A DNA stretch of 64,000 nucleotides from Sepiola atlantica. Taxonomy: Eukaryota > Mollusca > Cephalopoda > Sepiida > Sepiolidae. Of the stretch, positions 54,340 through 64,000 are shown one piece after another. Both the position numbers and the translations under genes were made by a program. A model generated the notes under the pieces. The model was not told where the DNA came from and made no database searches. It saw only the letters and a program-made list of their open reading frames with translations. The stretch spans positions 127,230,459-127,294,458 of the forward strand of contig OY744521.1 in assembly GCA_963556195.1 (NCBI GenBank), given 5' to 3'. How positions within the stretch are numbered: position 1 is the first letter of the stretch; each line of letters opens with the position of its first letter.

Positions 54340-55407
54340 TGATTGATATCCCATAATGTCTAGTGGCCAATATTCATATGATTTCCCTCCACCTCTCACG
54401 ATCATTAGCAATTCACACCACTTCTTCTACTGATAACCCTGTCCATTCTAGCACGTTGTCCATCCACTGCTTGGTCTGCGAGAACCATGTACCCAACTTT
54501 GTAGTATGATGTTCACTAGAGTTTGATGTCGTAATACATGGCCGAACCATCGTAGTTTGCAGTGTTTGATGGTAATAATTGTTGGCTCACTGTGTCCCGC
54601 TTAATCTTCATTTAATTTATTAACGTAAACATTAGTTTTATAAGCGTGCCACGGTATATTTAAAATCTTTCTCAATGCCTTCATGTCAAATGCGTGAATT
54701 CTTCTTTCCTAATCTTTCAGGATGGTACAGCTCTCATAATCGTATAATAATATAGATATTACCAGTTATTTATATAACCATAATTTCGTTTGCACCGTTA
54801 TCTGACGACTTTTCCATATAGTTTTCAGGGGGTTAATACAAGATATAGCAATGCCAATTCTTGTCTGGATCTTTTTCTCTGATGTACTATCTGCTGTTAC
54901 AATGGTGCCCAGATATTTAAATTTATTGACGTTCTCTAGTTGTTTACCGTACATCCGTATATCACTGACAATAATCTCTCTGCTGTTTACAAATAACTTA
55001 CCTTTTTCTGCACTTATTTCTATCTCGTATCTTGCCAATTCTTCCAACCTGCTGGTCAGTTCTTGCAGATCCTGTTCATTGCTGCTTAACATATCAATGT
55101 CGTCTGCATTTCTAAGGCCACAGATCTTCCTACCACTGATGGTCACGTTCGGCTCATAATCACCTAAGGCATCAAGCATGATGGCTTCCAAGAACAGGTT
55201 GAAGAGTACCGGCGATAACAGACATCCTTGTCTTACGCCAACAGTTGTTTTAAACTTTTCACCAATTTTGCAGTTTGTACGTAAGTTTGTGTTGAACTGA
55301 TATTGGAAATAAGTCCACGTGCAACAGGTCAGCCATCTTGGATATTGAAGCTTTCTTGTTGACATCAAGAGCGCGTAGCTTACAGCAGGTTTTGGTTTGT
55401 GTCTCAA
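54340..55407 (-). mobile_element. RTE-like LINE reverse transcriptase fragment
   Basis: The longest open stretch here (213 residues, 55407-54766) encodes VGVRQGCLLSPVLFNLFLEA, then GLRNADDIDMLSSNEQDLQE (active site; the family usually has FADD, so F is replaced by N), EISAEKGKLFVN and NKFKYLGTIVTAD. Below 54766 it continues broken, with a MDNVLEWTGLSVEEVVRIAN block near 54400-54470 typical of the basic C-terminus. It is truncated at the 5' side (before RT motif 3). It lies upstream of the NUP153 promoter in the same orientation. Confidence 0.88.
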
Positions 55408-55636
55408 GAGAGGAGTTTGGTAGTCGAACTCAGCGACGTGGGTTAATTAAATGGTAGTGGCCTGCTTGCAGTTAAAGAGAAAGAAGACTGCCGAGCGCTT
55501 TCTTAAATAATTTTCTGGACCAGTGTTCTGGTCACATGAGAGATTGTTTTGATTGAGCAAATCAGAATAGAAATTAAATGTTTGTTTCAATTAGAGGCCA
55601 GCTTAGAAGTCAAGCAGATATTTCAAACGCCGTTAA

Positions 55637-55682
55637 TGGCGGCTGTTGCTGCTGCTGTTGTTGTTGTTGTTGTTGCTGTTTG
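55637..55682 (+). repeat. (TGC/TGT)n trinucleotide repeat
   Basis: ggctgttgctgctgctgttg is followed by repeated ttg units; about 46 bases in total. Confidence 0.9.
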
Positions 55683-55904
55683 TAGTACTACTGCTACACA
55701 TTTGCATTTATTTTATACATTTATGATTAGCCGAGAGAAGGAAGGGTGTCTAGGTACAGATTGACTCATGGGAAGGAGGCCTGTTGAGTATGGTTTGGTT
55801 TGGTTTGGTTTGTTTAAGGCATATCAACCATCTGTGGGTTATTTAATGCCGAATAAAGTTGTCAAAATTAATGGTATAGGTAGTATAATTATTTATATTC
55901 CGAG

Positions 55905-56166
55905 AATACATTACTCTTTGAAGACATTACTCTTTGAAGACATTACTCTTCGAAAACATTACTTTTTGAGAATAACCACACTTGACCTGGAAAAAACTCA
56001 AGCAATCCTACAAGCTATAGATCTATACCACTAGTTTTGTGTTGTTTGAAATATAGTTGTAAAATATCATTCTATAAGTAGGGTAATTATTTATATTCCT
56101 AGAATACATTGCTCTTAGATAACCAGAATACATTGCTCTTAGATAACCAGAATACATTTCTCTTAG
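55905..56166 (+). repeat. Minisatellite (acattactctttgaa-type), left part
   Basis: Units of about 17 bp (acattactctttgaag) repeat at 55908-55970, and 28-bp units (gaatacattgctcttagata) repeat at 56100-56166. The same units resume at 57426, so the array was split by the insertion at 56167-57425. Confidence 0.85.
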
Positions 56167-57425
56167 TATGAACCCCACACATGGGGATCGTGGTCAACCG
56201 CACACACAGGTGTATGATATCCTGGTCACGGTGCCAAATATGAACCCCACTCGCGTGCACGGTGGTCTCGTCAACCGCACATCTGTGACACCTAAGTTGC
56301 GGTGCCAGACTGTGACTCCCACTCGTGCACACGATCGTTGTAGTGGCAATAAAAAAATATATAGATCGAAATTCCTCTCAGCCGGGATGGCAACAATGAT
56401 GATGATGACGTCGTCGATCTTGTTGTCTCGTCCAGCTACAAATACATTCCCACGTTGAAACTGTTTATATCAGCGAGCGATCACTGGGCAAACAGCAATC
56501 GGTTGGCTCTGTGAGGGGGAAAGATCATTCAAAGCAGAACAAAAGGAAAAGAACAATGTTTAACAACTCGGTCAGGGTTTTTATATAGAAGAGTAATTAT
56601 TAATAAAATAAAAGAATTGATTTCAAATTGGATTAATGTCTACTGTATTCATAAATGTCTATAGCAAAAGTTTGTGTCTTCTCTAAGTTATCTCGTTAGT
56701 TCTGTGTGTGTGTGTGAATTTGTTTCACAAGTTGTCGTTTAAGTCACTAATCAGTGGGCGAAGCGACGATGGGGAGTTCGTCATCGATGCACGGTGTCGG
56801 GCACGTCCGACTCTGTCTGAATCCAACTCTAACTCTGACTGTGTACTGTCTGCCGTGCGTGAAAAACGCACATTCTTTTATTGAAGGTGTCTATCGTCGT
56901 ACACCCCCTTCTCCACCATCTTTCTTCTCTACGTGTCCTCTTCTCTCAAGGGGGGTGGGAACACGGGCCTCGTTCCCCCCTTCCTTAAAATAAATGGAAT
57001 TTTCTTTCTGGCGTTATCGCATAAATAATAGCTTTCTCATTCTTGCCGTGTGGGCCGAAGGCGCTCTGCCGTAATTAACGATGACAGGCCCAAATAATTC
57101 TCTGCCAAGTTAAACAGAACAACATCGTTTTATTGGTATTATTGGAATTAAATCTAAGATTATGGAATTACATTATCTCTAACTTCCCATCTAGCAACTG
57201 TCTCCTTACCTGGGGAGGCAATGGATTTTGACTGAAAAACACAACCCAACCAGATAAACCGGCGCCTCTTTCCTGTCGTCTGAATAAGTTCGTTTCTACA
57301 TCAAATATATACTAGTTTTATATCTCCACTTCGTCTCTACACAGGGCCTAGCATCACCACCAAGATGCATACTAGCGCATAACCAGGGTACCCGATCCCC
57401 ATGGGGCCCCAGATACTTTGTCACA
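56167..57425 (-). mobile_element. Solo-LTR-like insertion inside the minisatellite
   Basis: The 1259-bp block is bounded by TTAG on both sides (56163-56166 and 57426-57429) and by the same minisatellite on both flanks. On the minus strand it starts tgtgacaaag, carries ttcaataaaag (poly-A-signal-like, near 56880) and ctatataaaaaccctgac (TATA-like, near 56575-56592), and ends ggggttcata. The minus-strand 3' part contains a ~73-bp tandem (56168-56340, tgaaccccac...). There is no coding sequence. Size, lack of genes, promoter-like and poly-A-like signals and a 4-bp duplication fit a solo LTR. The reversed order of the TATA-like and AATAAA signals is odd, so another element type is possible. Confidence 0.5.
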
Positions 57426-57640
57426 TTAGATAACCAGAATACATTGCTCTCAGAATACATTGGTCTCAGAAGGGAATTTCACAGTGAAAGCAGAAACATT
57501 ACTCTTAGAAAGGGAACTTTACTGAGAGAGATCAGCATTGCTCCCAGAAAACACTATTCCAAGAAAAACATTACTCCCAGAAAAGCATTACTTTAGAAAC
57601 GTTACTCTTTGAAAATCTTACTCTTTGGCACTGATAATCT
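57426..57640 (+). repeat. Minisatellite, right part
   Basis: Continues the agaatacattgctctcaga and acattactc(t/c)(c/t)agaa units of 55905-56166 with more divergence. Confidence 0.8.
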
Positions 57641-58299
57641 TCTTTGCTCTCAACGTGATTGACCGCTTTCTAGTATCTATTTGAGGAGAAAAAGAAAAAT
57701 AAGATATAAGATTTTGATTTTTTGAAGAATCAGATTGAATAATACGGTTAGGGATAAATTTATGGATACTCGAGCATGACATGACCAGCCGATTGATCAA
57801 ATTGGGCCTCTCCAACCTCCCGTCTAGCCAAAGTAAGAACCCGATGTGACCAAGCCACGGACCGCTCAGTCACCAGGATCCCATCCTAAGATATCACGGG
57901 TTGCCACGCATGGCCTACAGGTGGCCCCGTTATAGATTGGGGGGGGGGTCTTACCCCTCTGCATGGGGTTGCAGTTGGCGAATTCTAAGCCCCTGCCAAT
58001 GGGGCAAGACTGTTGAGAATAAGCCAATAGCAAAGAAAGAATCAAGTTTATTAACAACTTGGGAATGAAAAATAAAGAGTTAGTAGATAATGAGAGTTTT
58101 TTAGTGTGTAAGAAGAAATTGAATAGCCATGTTTATTTCAGCTGACACTGTGTGAGTTTACATGTGACAGTGTGTGTAAATTGAGTAAGCATTGTAGGTG
58201 TGTGTGTATATTAGATTGCCTCTGTTTTGTCAGTTAGAGAGTGTATCTATGCCTTGTCAGTTGCTTGATAGCCTTTTGCATGGTTGTATAAGGGATTGA
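57641..58299. other. Unassigned sequence between minisatellite and gag fragment
   Basis: Contains a GC-rich stretch (57840-58010) with a G-run and a gccccgttatagattggggg block. It may be the 3' flank of the Gypsy fragment; no LTR boundary is visible. Confidence 0.4.
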
Positions 58300-58810
58300 T
58301 TTAGAAGCTGTGGCTGAAATTTCCACCACTGGAATTCGCCACCGGATAGGTCCTCCCTGTCTTGCCTATGACTTTGTCCACTAAGGATGCAAGCTGTTCG
58401 ACCATACCCATTTCCATCATGGGGGTGGGTGTAAGATGTACGGTAGATGGTAGTCAGGATACAAATAATTGCCTCAATAATCTGCTACCTGCTGGGGAAC
58501 CCTCAGCCAACTCAGGCATTGGCTAGGCAACTGGTCTCCGAATAACTCATCATTTACGAATGTTTTAAAACGACGTTCAGCAGAAAGAGATATGAGATGA
58601 AATACTTCACTCTTCACACTATCATAAGAACCCCAGGTCTTTCACAGTAGCCATTAAAGATGCCGGAAACACACTAAGTAATAAGTTTAACTGCTTCGAC
58701 TCTGAAGTTATACCATGGACGACGAAGTGCACCTCTCAATTTGTGCAAACCACATGAGGACATCACCGAAAAAAGCTGGTATAGAATTACTACTATTTGT
58801 CGATAGGAAT
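58300..58810 (-). mobile_element. Gypsy-type gag fragment
   Basis: The minus strand encodes, in broken frames, MWFAQIERCTSSS-like residues (about 58762), HLISLSAERRFKTFVNDELF with GDQLPSQCLS (about 58595-58505), and MGMVEQLASLVDKVIGKTGR (about 58420-58360). The order WFAQIE ... S.ERR...L...E.GD..PSQ.L ... LA..VDK is that of Gypsy gag polyproteins in invertebrates. No pol follows. The mariner at 58861 lies just upstream. Confidence 0.65.
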
Positions 58811-58860
58811 AAATATGATTCCAAATAATCAATCATCAAAAAGAAAGAACGCCTGAAGTA

Positions 58861-60129
58861 TTAGGTTGGTGCAAAAACAATGGCGTTTTCTCATATATGT
58901 TATATTTATATATGTTTTCTGAATTAATTTATTGATAAATATAGCGTTGTTATAGGTCATTTTAAAGTGTGTATTTCGCTCTATCGAATCGTGTTATTCG
59001 TTTCCATTTTTAATCTCTTCATTTATTGTTTTTACAGGCTTTTCGACAGAATGGGCAAAATTGAAATCCGCACGATATTCTTGTTCCAGTTCAAACTAGG
59101 CTGAAAAGCTGCCGAGACAGCTCGTGACATCAATGATGCATTTGGCCCAGGAACCACTAACGAACGTACGGCACAAAGGTGGTTCAAGAAATTTCGCAAT
59201 GGTGACGAGAGCCCTGAAGAAGAAGACGGTCAAGGCCGGGCGACTGCGGTTGATAACGAAGATCTGAAAGCCTTAATTGAAGCCGATCCTCGTAAAACCA
59301 CACAAGAAGTTGCTGATGAACTCGAGGTCGACCACTCAACAGTCGTTCGCCATTTGAAGCAAATAGGGAAGTCAAAAAAGCTGGATAAATGGGTGGCGAA
59401 CGAATTGAACGATAATAAAAAAAAATCGTCGTTTTGAGGTGTCTACTACGCTCTTGCTGCGCAACAGAAACTGCCCATTTCTCAAGCGAATTGTGACGTG
59501 TGATGAGAAGTGGATCCTCTATGACAATCGGCGACATTCGGCACAGTGTATGATAGTCGAAGAAGCTCCAAAACACTTACCAAAAAAAGATTATGATGAC
59601 TGTTTGGTGGTCTGCGACCTGTCTCATCCATCACAGCTTCTTGAATACGGGCGAAACGATTACGGCGGAGAAGTACTGCCAACAAATTGACGAAATGCAC
59701 CAGAAGCTCCAACGTATGCGCCCGAGATTGGTCAATATACAGGGACCAATTCTCCTCCATGGCAACGCTCGCCCGCATGTTGCACAACTGACCCTGTAGA
59801 AGCTGAATGAATTGGGCTACGAGACTGCCTCATCCGCCATATTCACCGGACCTCTCGCCCACCGATAATCACTTTTTCAAGTATCTCGACAACTTCCTGC
59901 GCGAGAAATGCTTCAAAAGCCGAGATGATGCCGAATCGGCCTTCAATGACTTCATCGCTTCCAGAACTCCGGATTTTTATGATAATGGAATAAGTAAACT
60001 TGTTTCCCATTGGCAAAAATATGTTAGTTTTAATGGTTCTTATTTTGATTAATAAAGTTAGGTATAAAAGAAGTTATGGTCTTTTAAAGTTGAACGTCAA
60101 AAAACGCCATTGTTGTTGCACCAACCCAA
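58861..60129 (+). mobile_element. Mariner element, cecropia/SETMAR-like, full length but dead
   Basis: Terminal repeats ttaggttggtgcaaaaacaa (58861) and, reversed, ttgggttggtgcaacaacaa (60129) lie next to TA on both sides. The length is 1269 bp, the normal size. Transposase from ATG 59052 reads MGKIEIRTIFLFQFKLG, a stop, then KAAETARDINDAFGPGTTNE, RTAQRWFKKF and WVANEL (family WVPHEL). After frameshifts come TCDEKWILYDN (first Asp kept), ILLHGNARPHV (family HDNARPH, second Asp changed to Gly) and YSPDLSPTDNHFF (third Asp kept). The ends and protein resemble the group that includes human Hsmar1/SETMAR. It inserted next to a Gypsy gag fragment. Confidence 0.95.
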
Positions 60130-60644
60130 TAGATGAAGAGCTCGTGAAATGAACAAATTGGAAATGAAAACAAAAGACATTAATATCAAAAGGGACAGAT
60201 TCTCCTTGAGGGTGAAGGCGTTAAGCAACGAAACCTGGGAAATAATTGAAAAATATTATGTCTTGACTTTCTTTAGGTAACACACCTAATATAAATACAA
60301 ATCATCGCTTGGCAAGACTAGGAAAGCTAGAATAGACCGAAGCAGCATTTAGAGCTATTCATAAGATCAATTGCGAAAAATGGTGTCACGAAATATTCAG
60401 CAGAAAAGTTGTGCGATTAACATATTATGTGGTAAGGTTAAAAATCAGAATTTATGTACTTTTTTTTGTTTTCATCTATTTTTGTAAAATGACAAAAAAA
60501 AAATAAATGATTCATTAAGTTAAGAAGTAGAAAAACATTTATTCTAACTTAGATATAAAAAATTTCAAAGCAGCCATGTTTGGATCTGGTCGTGCAGGCA
60601 TACAACTTTTTTATAATATTTTTTATGATTAGAAGTATTGATTT
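60130..60644. other. Unassigned
   Basis: No motif recognised between the mariner and the SINE. Confidence 0.5.
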
Positions 60645-60980
60645 ACTCCTCTCCAGGAGTTAGGCACAAGGCCAGTTTTTATCTTACTCCCACAAGTATA
60701 ATGTGACCCAAGGGAAAGTATAATGTCGGGAAAGTGGGGTTTAAAAATTGCCTGGGCAGCCCCGTCTGCATTCACCGATAAGGGCGCCTCAGGCAGTAAG
60801 CAATAAACTTACTCCTCTCCAAAGAGGGGAGGCGAAGCCTGGGAGGGTGGACCTCCTAGAACTGCACAGGACCGACCCATAGACCGGCGTAAATCAAGCC
60901 CCGAAGGCCAAGACAATACCAGTCTATGGGGTGCAGTATCCATCGGAACAGATACTACACTTTGATCTTAGTCAAAATCC
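60645..60980 (-). mobile_element. U2 snRNA-headed composite SINE, copy 2
   Basis: On the minus strand it begins ttgactaagatcaaagtgta (from 60975), then gtatctgttc, matching U2 snRNA nucleotides about 17-45. The body has ggaggtccaccctcccaggc and gcccaggcaatttttaaacc. The tail has cttgtgggagtaagataaaa and cctggagaggagtaaa. The A-box part of the tRNA-like segment seen in copy 1 is deleted here. Confidence 0.78.
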
Positions 60981-61739
60981 TGAATTTAAACCATCATAGT
61001 TTGTATTACATTTAAAAACCAATTACGATTTTTTCTCCCCTTTTTTTTATAAAAGCATAAGGATCTCCGACAACAATTGAAACATTATGCAATAAATAAC
61101 ATGCCAGAAAATATAAAACCCATGAGAAAATGTACCTACTTACATTACAGTGGCCATTCGGAATGGTCTCTTGGTAAATTCACGATAATATTTTGGGTTG
61201 TGCCCAAACACTGTTTTTCAAAATTATTTTTTTGTTTTAGTCTCTTTAAACTTTGGAGTAGGACAAGAAAGCCTCTGTTAAAAACTGCATGGTTTCCTTA
61301 TTGAAAATAATTTATTTTTTTTAAATATCTGTCGGCAGAGACATTTTGTTTGAAAATGTTGGAATAGAAGTTGGGATTACATAAAAAATTTGGCATATTT
61401 TTCTAATTTTTTGCATGTATATATCTTCTCTGGAATTTATATGAGAGAAATCCTGTTCGAAGGGAGGACCGGAATATAAAGATAGTTGTTCAGCAGGCTG
61501 GCTTTTGTCAAAAACAGAATGTGGTATTCTGGAGTTCCATCTCGTCTTGCCGCTTCTGGTAAAGGATGTGAACAGGTTATGACATCTTATTGTCACAACG
61601 TTTTATCAGGAACTGAATCATCTTTGGCGCCAAGCTTTTTGAGTGCCAACTTTTTAAAAAAGCATAGATCATATGCAGTTTGGTTTTATGTCTGGGCAAA
61701 GTACCACTAGTGCTATATTAATCCCGAGATAAATACAAG
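60981..61739. other. Unassigned
   Basis: Short open stretches on both strands around 61320-61710 overlap each other and carry no family motif. Confidence 0.5.
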
Positions 61740-62427
61740 AGAAGTATTTTGATAAGAAACTGTATTTTGCTTTTGTAGATCTGGAAAAAGCTTTTAACAG
61801 AGTGCCAGAGATGTTGTCTGGTGGGCTTTGCATAAATTAGGGGCAAACAAGTGGTTGGTGATGGTTATTCAAGTAATGTACAGAAATGCTCAAAGGGAGT
61901 CGGGTGCAATTTACACAAGAAGTGCAGTGAAATTACTTGTAGGTTGCGACAGAATAACCAGTTTGTGTGCAAGAAGTGTAAAACAATGGAGATGGATGAG
62001 AACTCAAATGTGGACAAAGTATATTTGGATGGCGAAGCTATTGAGGTTGTTGAGAAGTTTTGTTACATGGGTGATACCACTGGAGCACAGGGTGGAGCAG
62101 CTGCTGGTATGATTGCAACAGTTAGGGGTGGATGGAGTAAGTCCAGAGAGCTTCTGTCTTTACTAACCAGAAGAGTGTTACAATTTTCGATCAAGGGAAG
62201 AGTCTGTCAGACATGTGTACACAGTGTGATGCTGTATGGAAGTGAAACCTGGCCATTGAGGATATACGTTGCATGGAGAGAAATGATATGAGAATCATAC
62301 GATGGATGTGTTATGTGAGTCTTAAAGACAAGCTTAGTTCTGATGGTCTCAGAGAAAGATTAAATCTGGACAATATAGGGAGATGTGTAGTATGACCATG
62401 CTGAAATAATGGATGATGTAGAACAGT
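61740..62427 (+). mobile_element. LINE family A copy (interrupted), 5' part
   Basis: The plus strand encodes KLYFAFVDLEKAFNRVPE (RT motif A) and GANKWLVMVIQVMYRNAQ. After a deletion it continues KCSEITCRLRQNNQFVCKKC (end of the zinc module), GEAIEVVEKFCYMGDTTGAQ and CVHSVMLYGSETWPL. A 1.02-kb insertion at 62428 separates it from its 3' tail at 63447-63625. Confidence 0.88.
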
Positions 62428-63446
62428 TGTAGCAGTCAGAAATAAAGAACTATTTCCTAATGCGGAGAACTATCCTTGCTGGCTGATTCAGTCGCACACT
62501 GACCAATCAGTTTGCAAGTGTCGGGTTCTAGGCTGTATCCCAATTATATGTGTTCATAAAATCAAGCAATGTTGCATGCAAAAGCAAAGTAATAATTTAC
62601 AAACAAAAAGGGTAGTTTAAATAAGATTTTTATTGAACGAGTGTATGTGGAATGATGAGATGTGCTGTGTATTAATATGTGTTGTATGTAGAACATATAT
62701 CGAGCAGAAAACAGTCTGAATTGCGTATACGAAGAAATGAGAGTAGGAAGTCTCTGAATGTGCATACAAAGAAATAAAGTCTGAAGTAGAAAAGTCTCTG
62801 AGTGCATATATGGAGAAATAGAGTCATTTTCCAAGAAGGTGTATGTAGTAGAAAGTCTCATAGTGTGTATACGAAGAAATAGAATCTCTTACCGGGAAAA
62901 CGCATGATGACGTGGAGCGTCTGTAGTGCGTGTCGTTTTGCGAGGTCAATTGAATAGAAAAGAGGGCTATTTTCGTTGTGCCATCGTTTATATATCGAGA
63001 AAAGGGCAGATAACTCTGGTCGCTTTCAGCGCCACCTGACGGTGAAAAGCGATGTCTACTGGCCAACCAGTGCAGTAATGTTTTGAAAGGAGGAGATAAC
63101 TGCTACACAGGGCATATTAATTTCAGCTGCCCCTGAGGATCTACTTTTTGTCAGAGAGTGGCTGCAACCAGCAACCAAGAAAGACACACCCTCCTTGAAT
63201 CACCTGGATTTTCCGAGCTCAGCTAGCTCTACTTTAAGATAAGCTGCTCGTAGACTTTCAGCAATCAAAGAACTTTCTATTTTACTTTCCTCATTTGAAC
63301 ACTGTCCTAGCCTATACTCAACGATATAGGTTAAATAAACCCCTTTTGTTATGTTAAAAGAGACTTTGTTTTCCTTCGTGTGATAACGGTTTTCGTTTAC
63401 ACACTAGGAGTTTTTCTTATTGCTCACTAGTAAGGACAGCTTTTAT
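62428..63446 (+). mobile_element. ~1.0-kb LTR-like insertion in a LINE copy
   Basis: The LINE sequence is continuous from gaacagtt (62420-62427) to the matching sequence after 63447. acagtt occurs at both edges (62422-62427 and 63447-63452), consistent with a target duplication. The insert starts gtagcagtcagaaataaaga and has no gene. It carries a ~60-bp imperfect tandem at 62700-62890 (aagtctct...gtatacgaagaaat) and ggttaaataaacccc (63328-63342, poly-A-signal-like). It looks like a solo LTR, but clear TG...CA ends are not certain. Confidence 0.55.
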
Positions 63447-63616
63447 ACAGTTTAGGTAGTAGATTCAGTTCACAGGGAAAGGCGAAGGAAAACATAGGAG
63501 AAAGTGATAAGAATAGACTTGAGAGAAAGAGGGATAAATAAAGAGCTGGCCAGAGATAGGTTGGTTTGGAAGTCAATTTCTAAAAGCCGCCCAGCATATA
63601 AAACAGACGTTAAACC

Positions 63617-63625
<9 letters not shown>
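63447..63625 (+). mobile_element. LINE family A copy, 3' tail after the insertion
   Basis: Continues the copy at 61740-62427: cacagggaaaggcgaaggaa, gagggataaataaagagctg and aaacagacgttaaaccgatg, ending in the (ATG)n tail that marks the family's 3' end. Confidence 0.85.

Positions 63626-63692
<67 letters not shown>
63616..63692 (+). repeat. (ATG)n trinucleotide tail/microsatellite
   Basis: About 25 perfect ATG/GAT units. It is the expanded 3' tail of the LINE; shorter versions end the other family A copies. Confidence 0.95.
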
Positions 63693-63695
<3 letters not shown>

Positions 63696-63798
63696 ATTAC
63701 ATTGGATATTGTGTTTCAGCATTAATAATCTCAAAAGGGTTCAATTCATTCATTCATTTCGTACGAATCGGATGATTCTATTGTTGGCATTGGTTCCG

Positions 63799-63838
63799 GG
63801 ATATCTTTCTAGTTAGAATTCTTTCTAGAAAGATATCC
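63799..63838. repeat. Short palindrome
   Basis: ggatatctttctag at 63799-63812 and its exact complement at 63825-63838, separated by 12 bases. Confidence 0.85.
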
Positions 63839-63901
63839 TGTACTTACAGGAGGCACCACGTGAACGTTGCCAACATCCTAAATGAAAGTTTTTCTGCAGA
63901 A

Positions 63902-63975
63902 TGAACTGGATTCGAATTTGGCACATCTAGGTTGTTAGTCCGCGTAGTCAACCGCTTATCCACCGTCATCTCCCC
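63902..63975 (-). mobile_element. tRNA-derived SINE head or pseudo-tRNA
   Basis: The minus strand reads ggtggataagcggttgacta, then aattcgaatccagttc. The first resembles an A box (TRGCNNAGYGG-like) and the second a B box (GGTTCGANTCC), at tRNA-like spacing. A cloverleaf is not convincing, so a tRNA-derived SINE is more likely than a working tRNA. Confidence 0.5.
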
Positions 63976-64000
63976 TCAAATGATTGACGTGTCATAAGTT

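Noticed and set aside
60948..60977. A functional U2 snRNA gene
   Set aside because: Only about 28 bases match U2, followed by SINE body; the Sm site and 3' stem-loops are absent.
63504..63725. Frame with a long methionine run
   Set aside because: It is the (ATG)n tail of a LINE copy, not a protein.
63902..63975. A functional tRNA gene
   Set aside because: The A and B boxes are degraded and no convincing cloverleaf with paired acceptor ends could be drawn.

Overview
This is an AT-rich window of animal nuclear DNA. It holds one recognisable host gene buried in transposon remains. Spliced exons with canonical gt/ag sites, LINEs from several clades, Gypsy-type retroelements, mariners, SINEs and a short TTAGGG-like tract all point to a metazoan. 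The mix of repeats suggests a lophotrochozoan, perhaps a mollusc such as a cephalopod, but that placement is inference.

Host gene. Eight coding exons on the minus strand encode the N-terminal 360 residues of a NUP153-type nucleoporin, part of the nuclear pore basket. The start codon is at 52743, and the gene leaves the window on the left after the exon ending at 1702. Every exon has an acceptor and a donor, the phases agree across all seven introns (0,0,1,1,0,0,0), and the coding length is 1080 nt. The FG repeats and zinc fingers expected of the family would lie beyond the left edge. Intron 1 alone is about 26 kb. A TATA-less region with a CCAAT box and a YY1-like motif lies just upstream of the start codon.

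Repeats, left to right. 0.5-1.3 kb: LINE 3' relic. 3.6-4.8 kb: decayed mariner with inverted ends. 5.0-7.6 kb: near-full-length LINE (endonuclease plus reverse transcriptase) carrying a foreign insert. 8.0-8.5 kb: 162-bp tandem repeat ending in a palindrome. 13.6-19.7 kb: LINE, SINE and Gypsy fragments. 24.0-26.1 kb: RTE-like relic and a threefold 0.5-kb repeat. 27.4-28.0 kb: Tc1/mariner-like relic. 30.1-39.0 kb: LINE with a restriction-like endonuclease, split by a 4.6-kb DNA transposon with ~0.7-kb terminal inverted repeats. 39.0-48.9 kb: more LINE copies and a Gypsy relic with an inverted-duplication scar. 49.0-50.6 kb: nested element with pogo-like ends. Upstream of the gene (54-64 kb): RTE relic, LTR-like insertions, Gypsy gag, a cecropia-type mariner, a U2-headed SINE, and a LINE with an LTR-like insertion.

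The best candidates for something undescribed are the DNA transposon at 30473-35052 (unfamiliar transposase, very long terminal repeats, 4-bp target duplication) and a SINE family that joins a U2 snRNA-like head to a tRNA-like segment (copies at 14.9, 49.6 and 60.7 kb). No bacterial-type system, CRISPR array or intact viral genome was seen. All calls come from reading the sequence and from remembered family motifs; no search was run.
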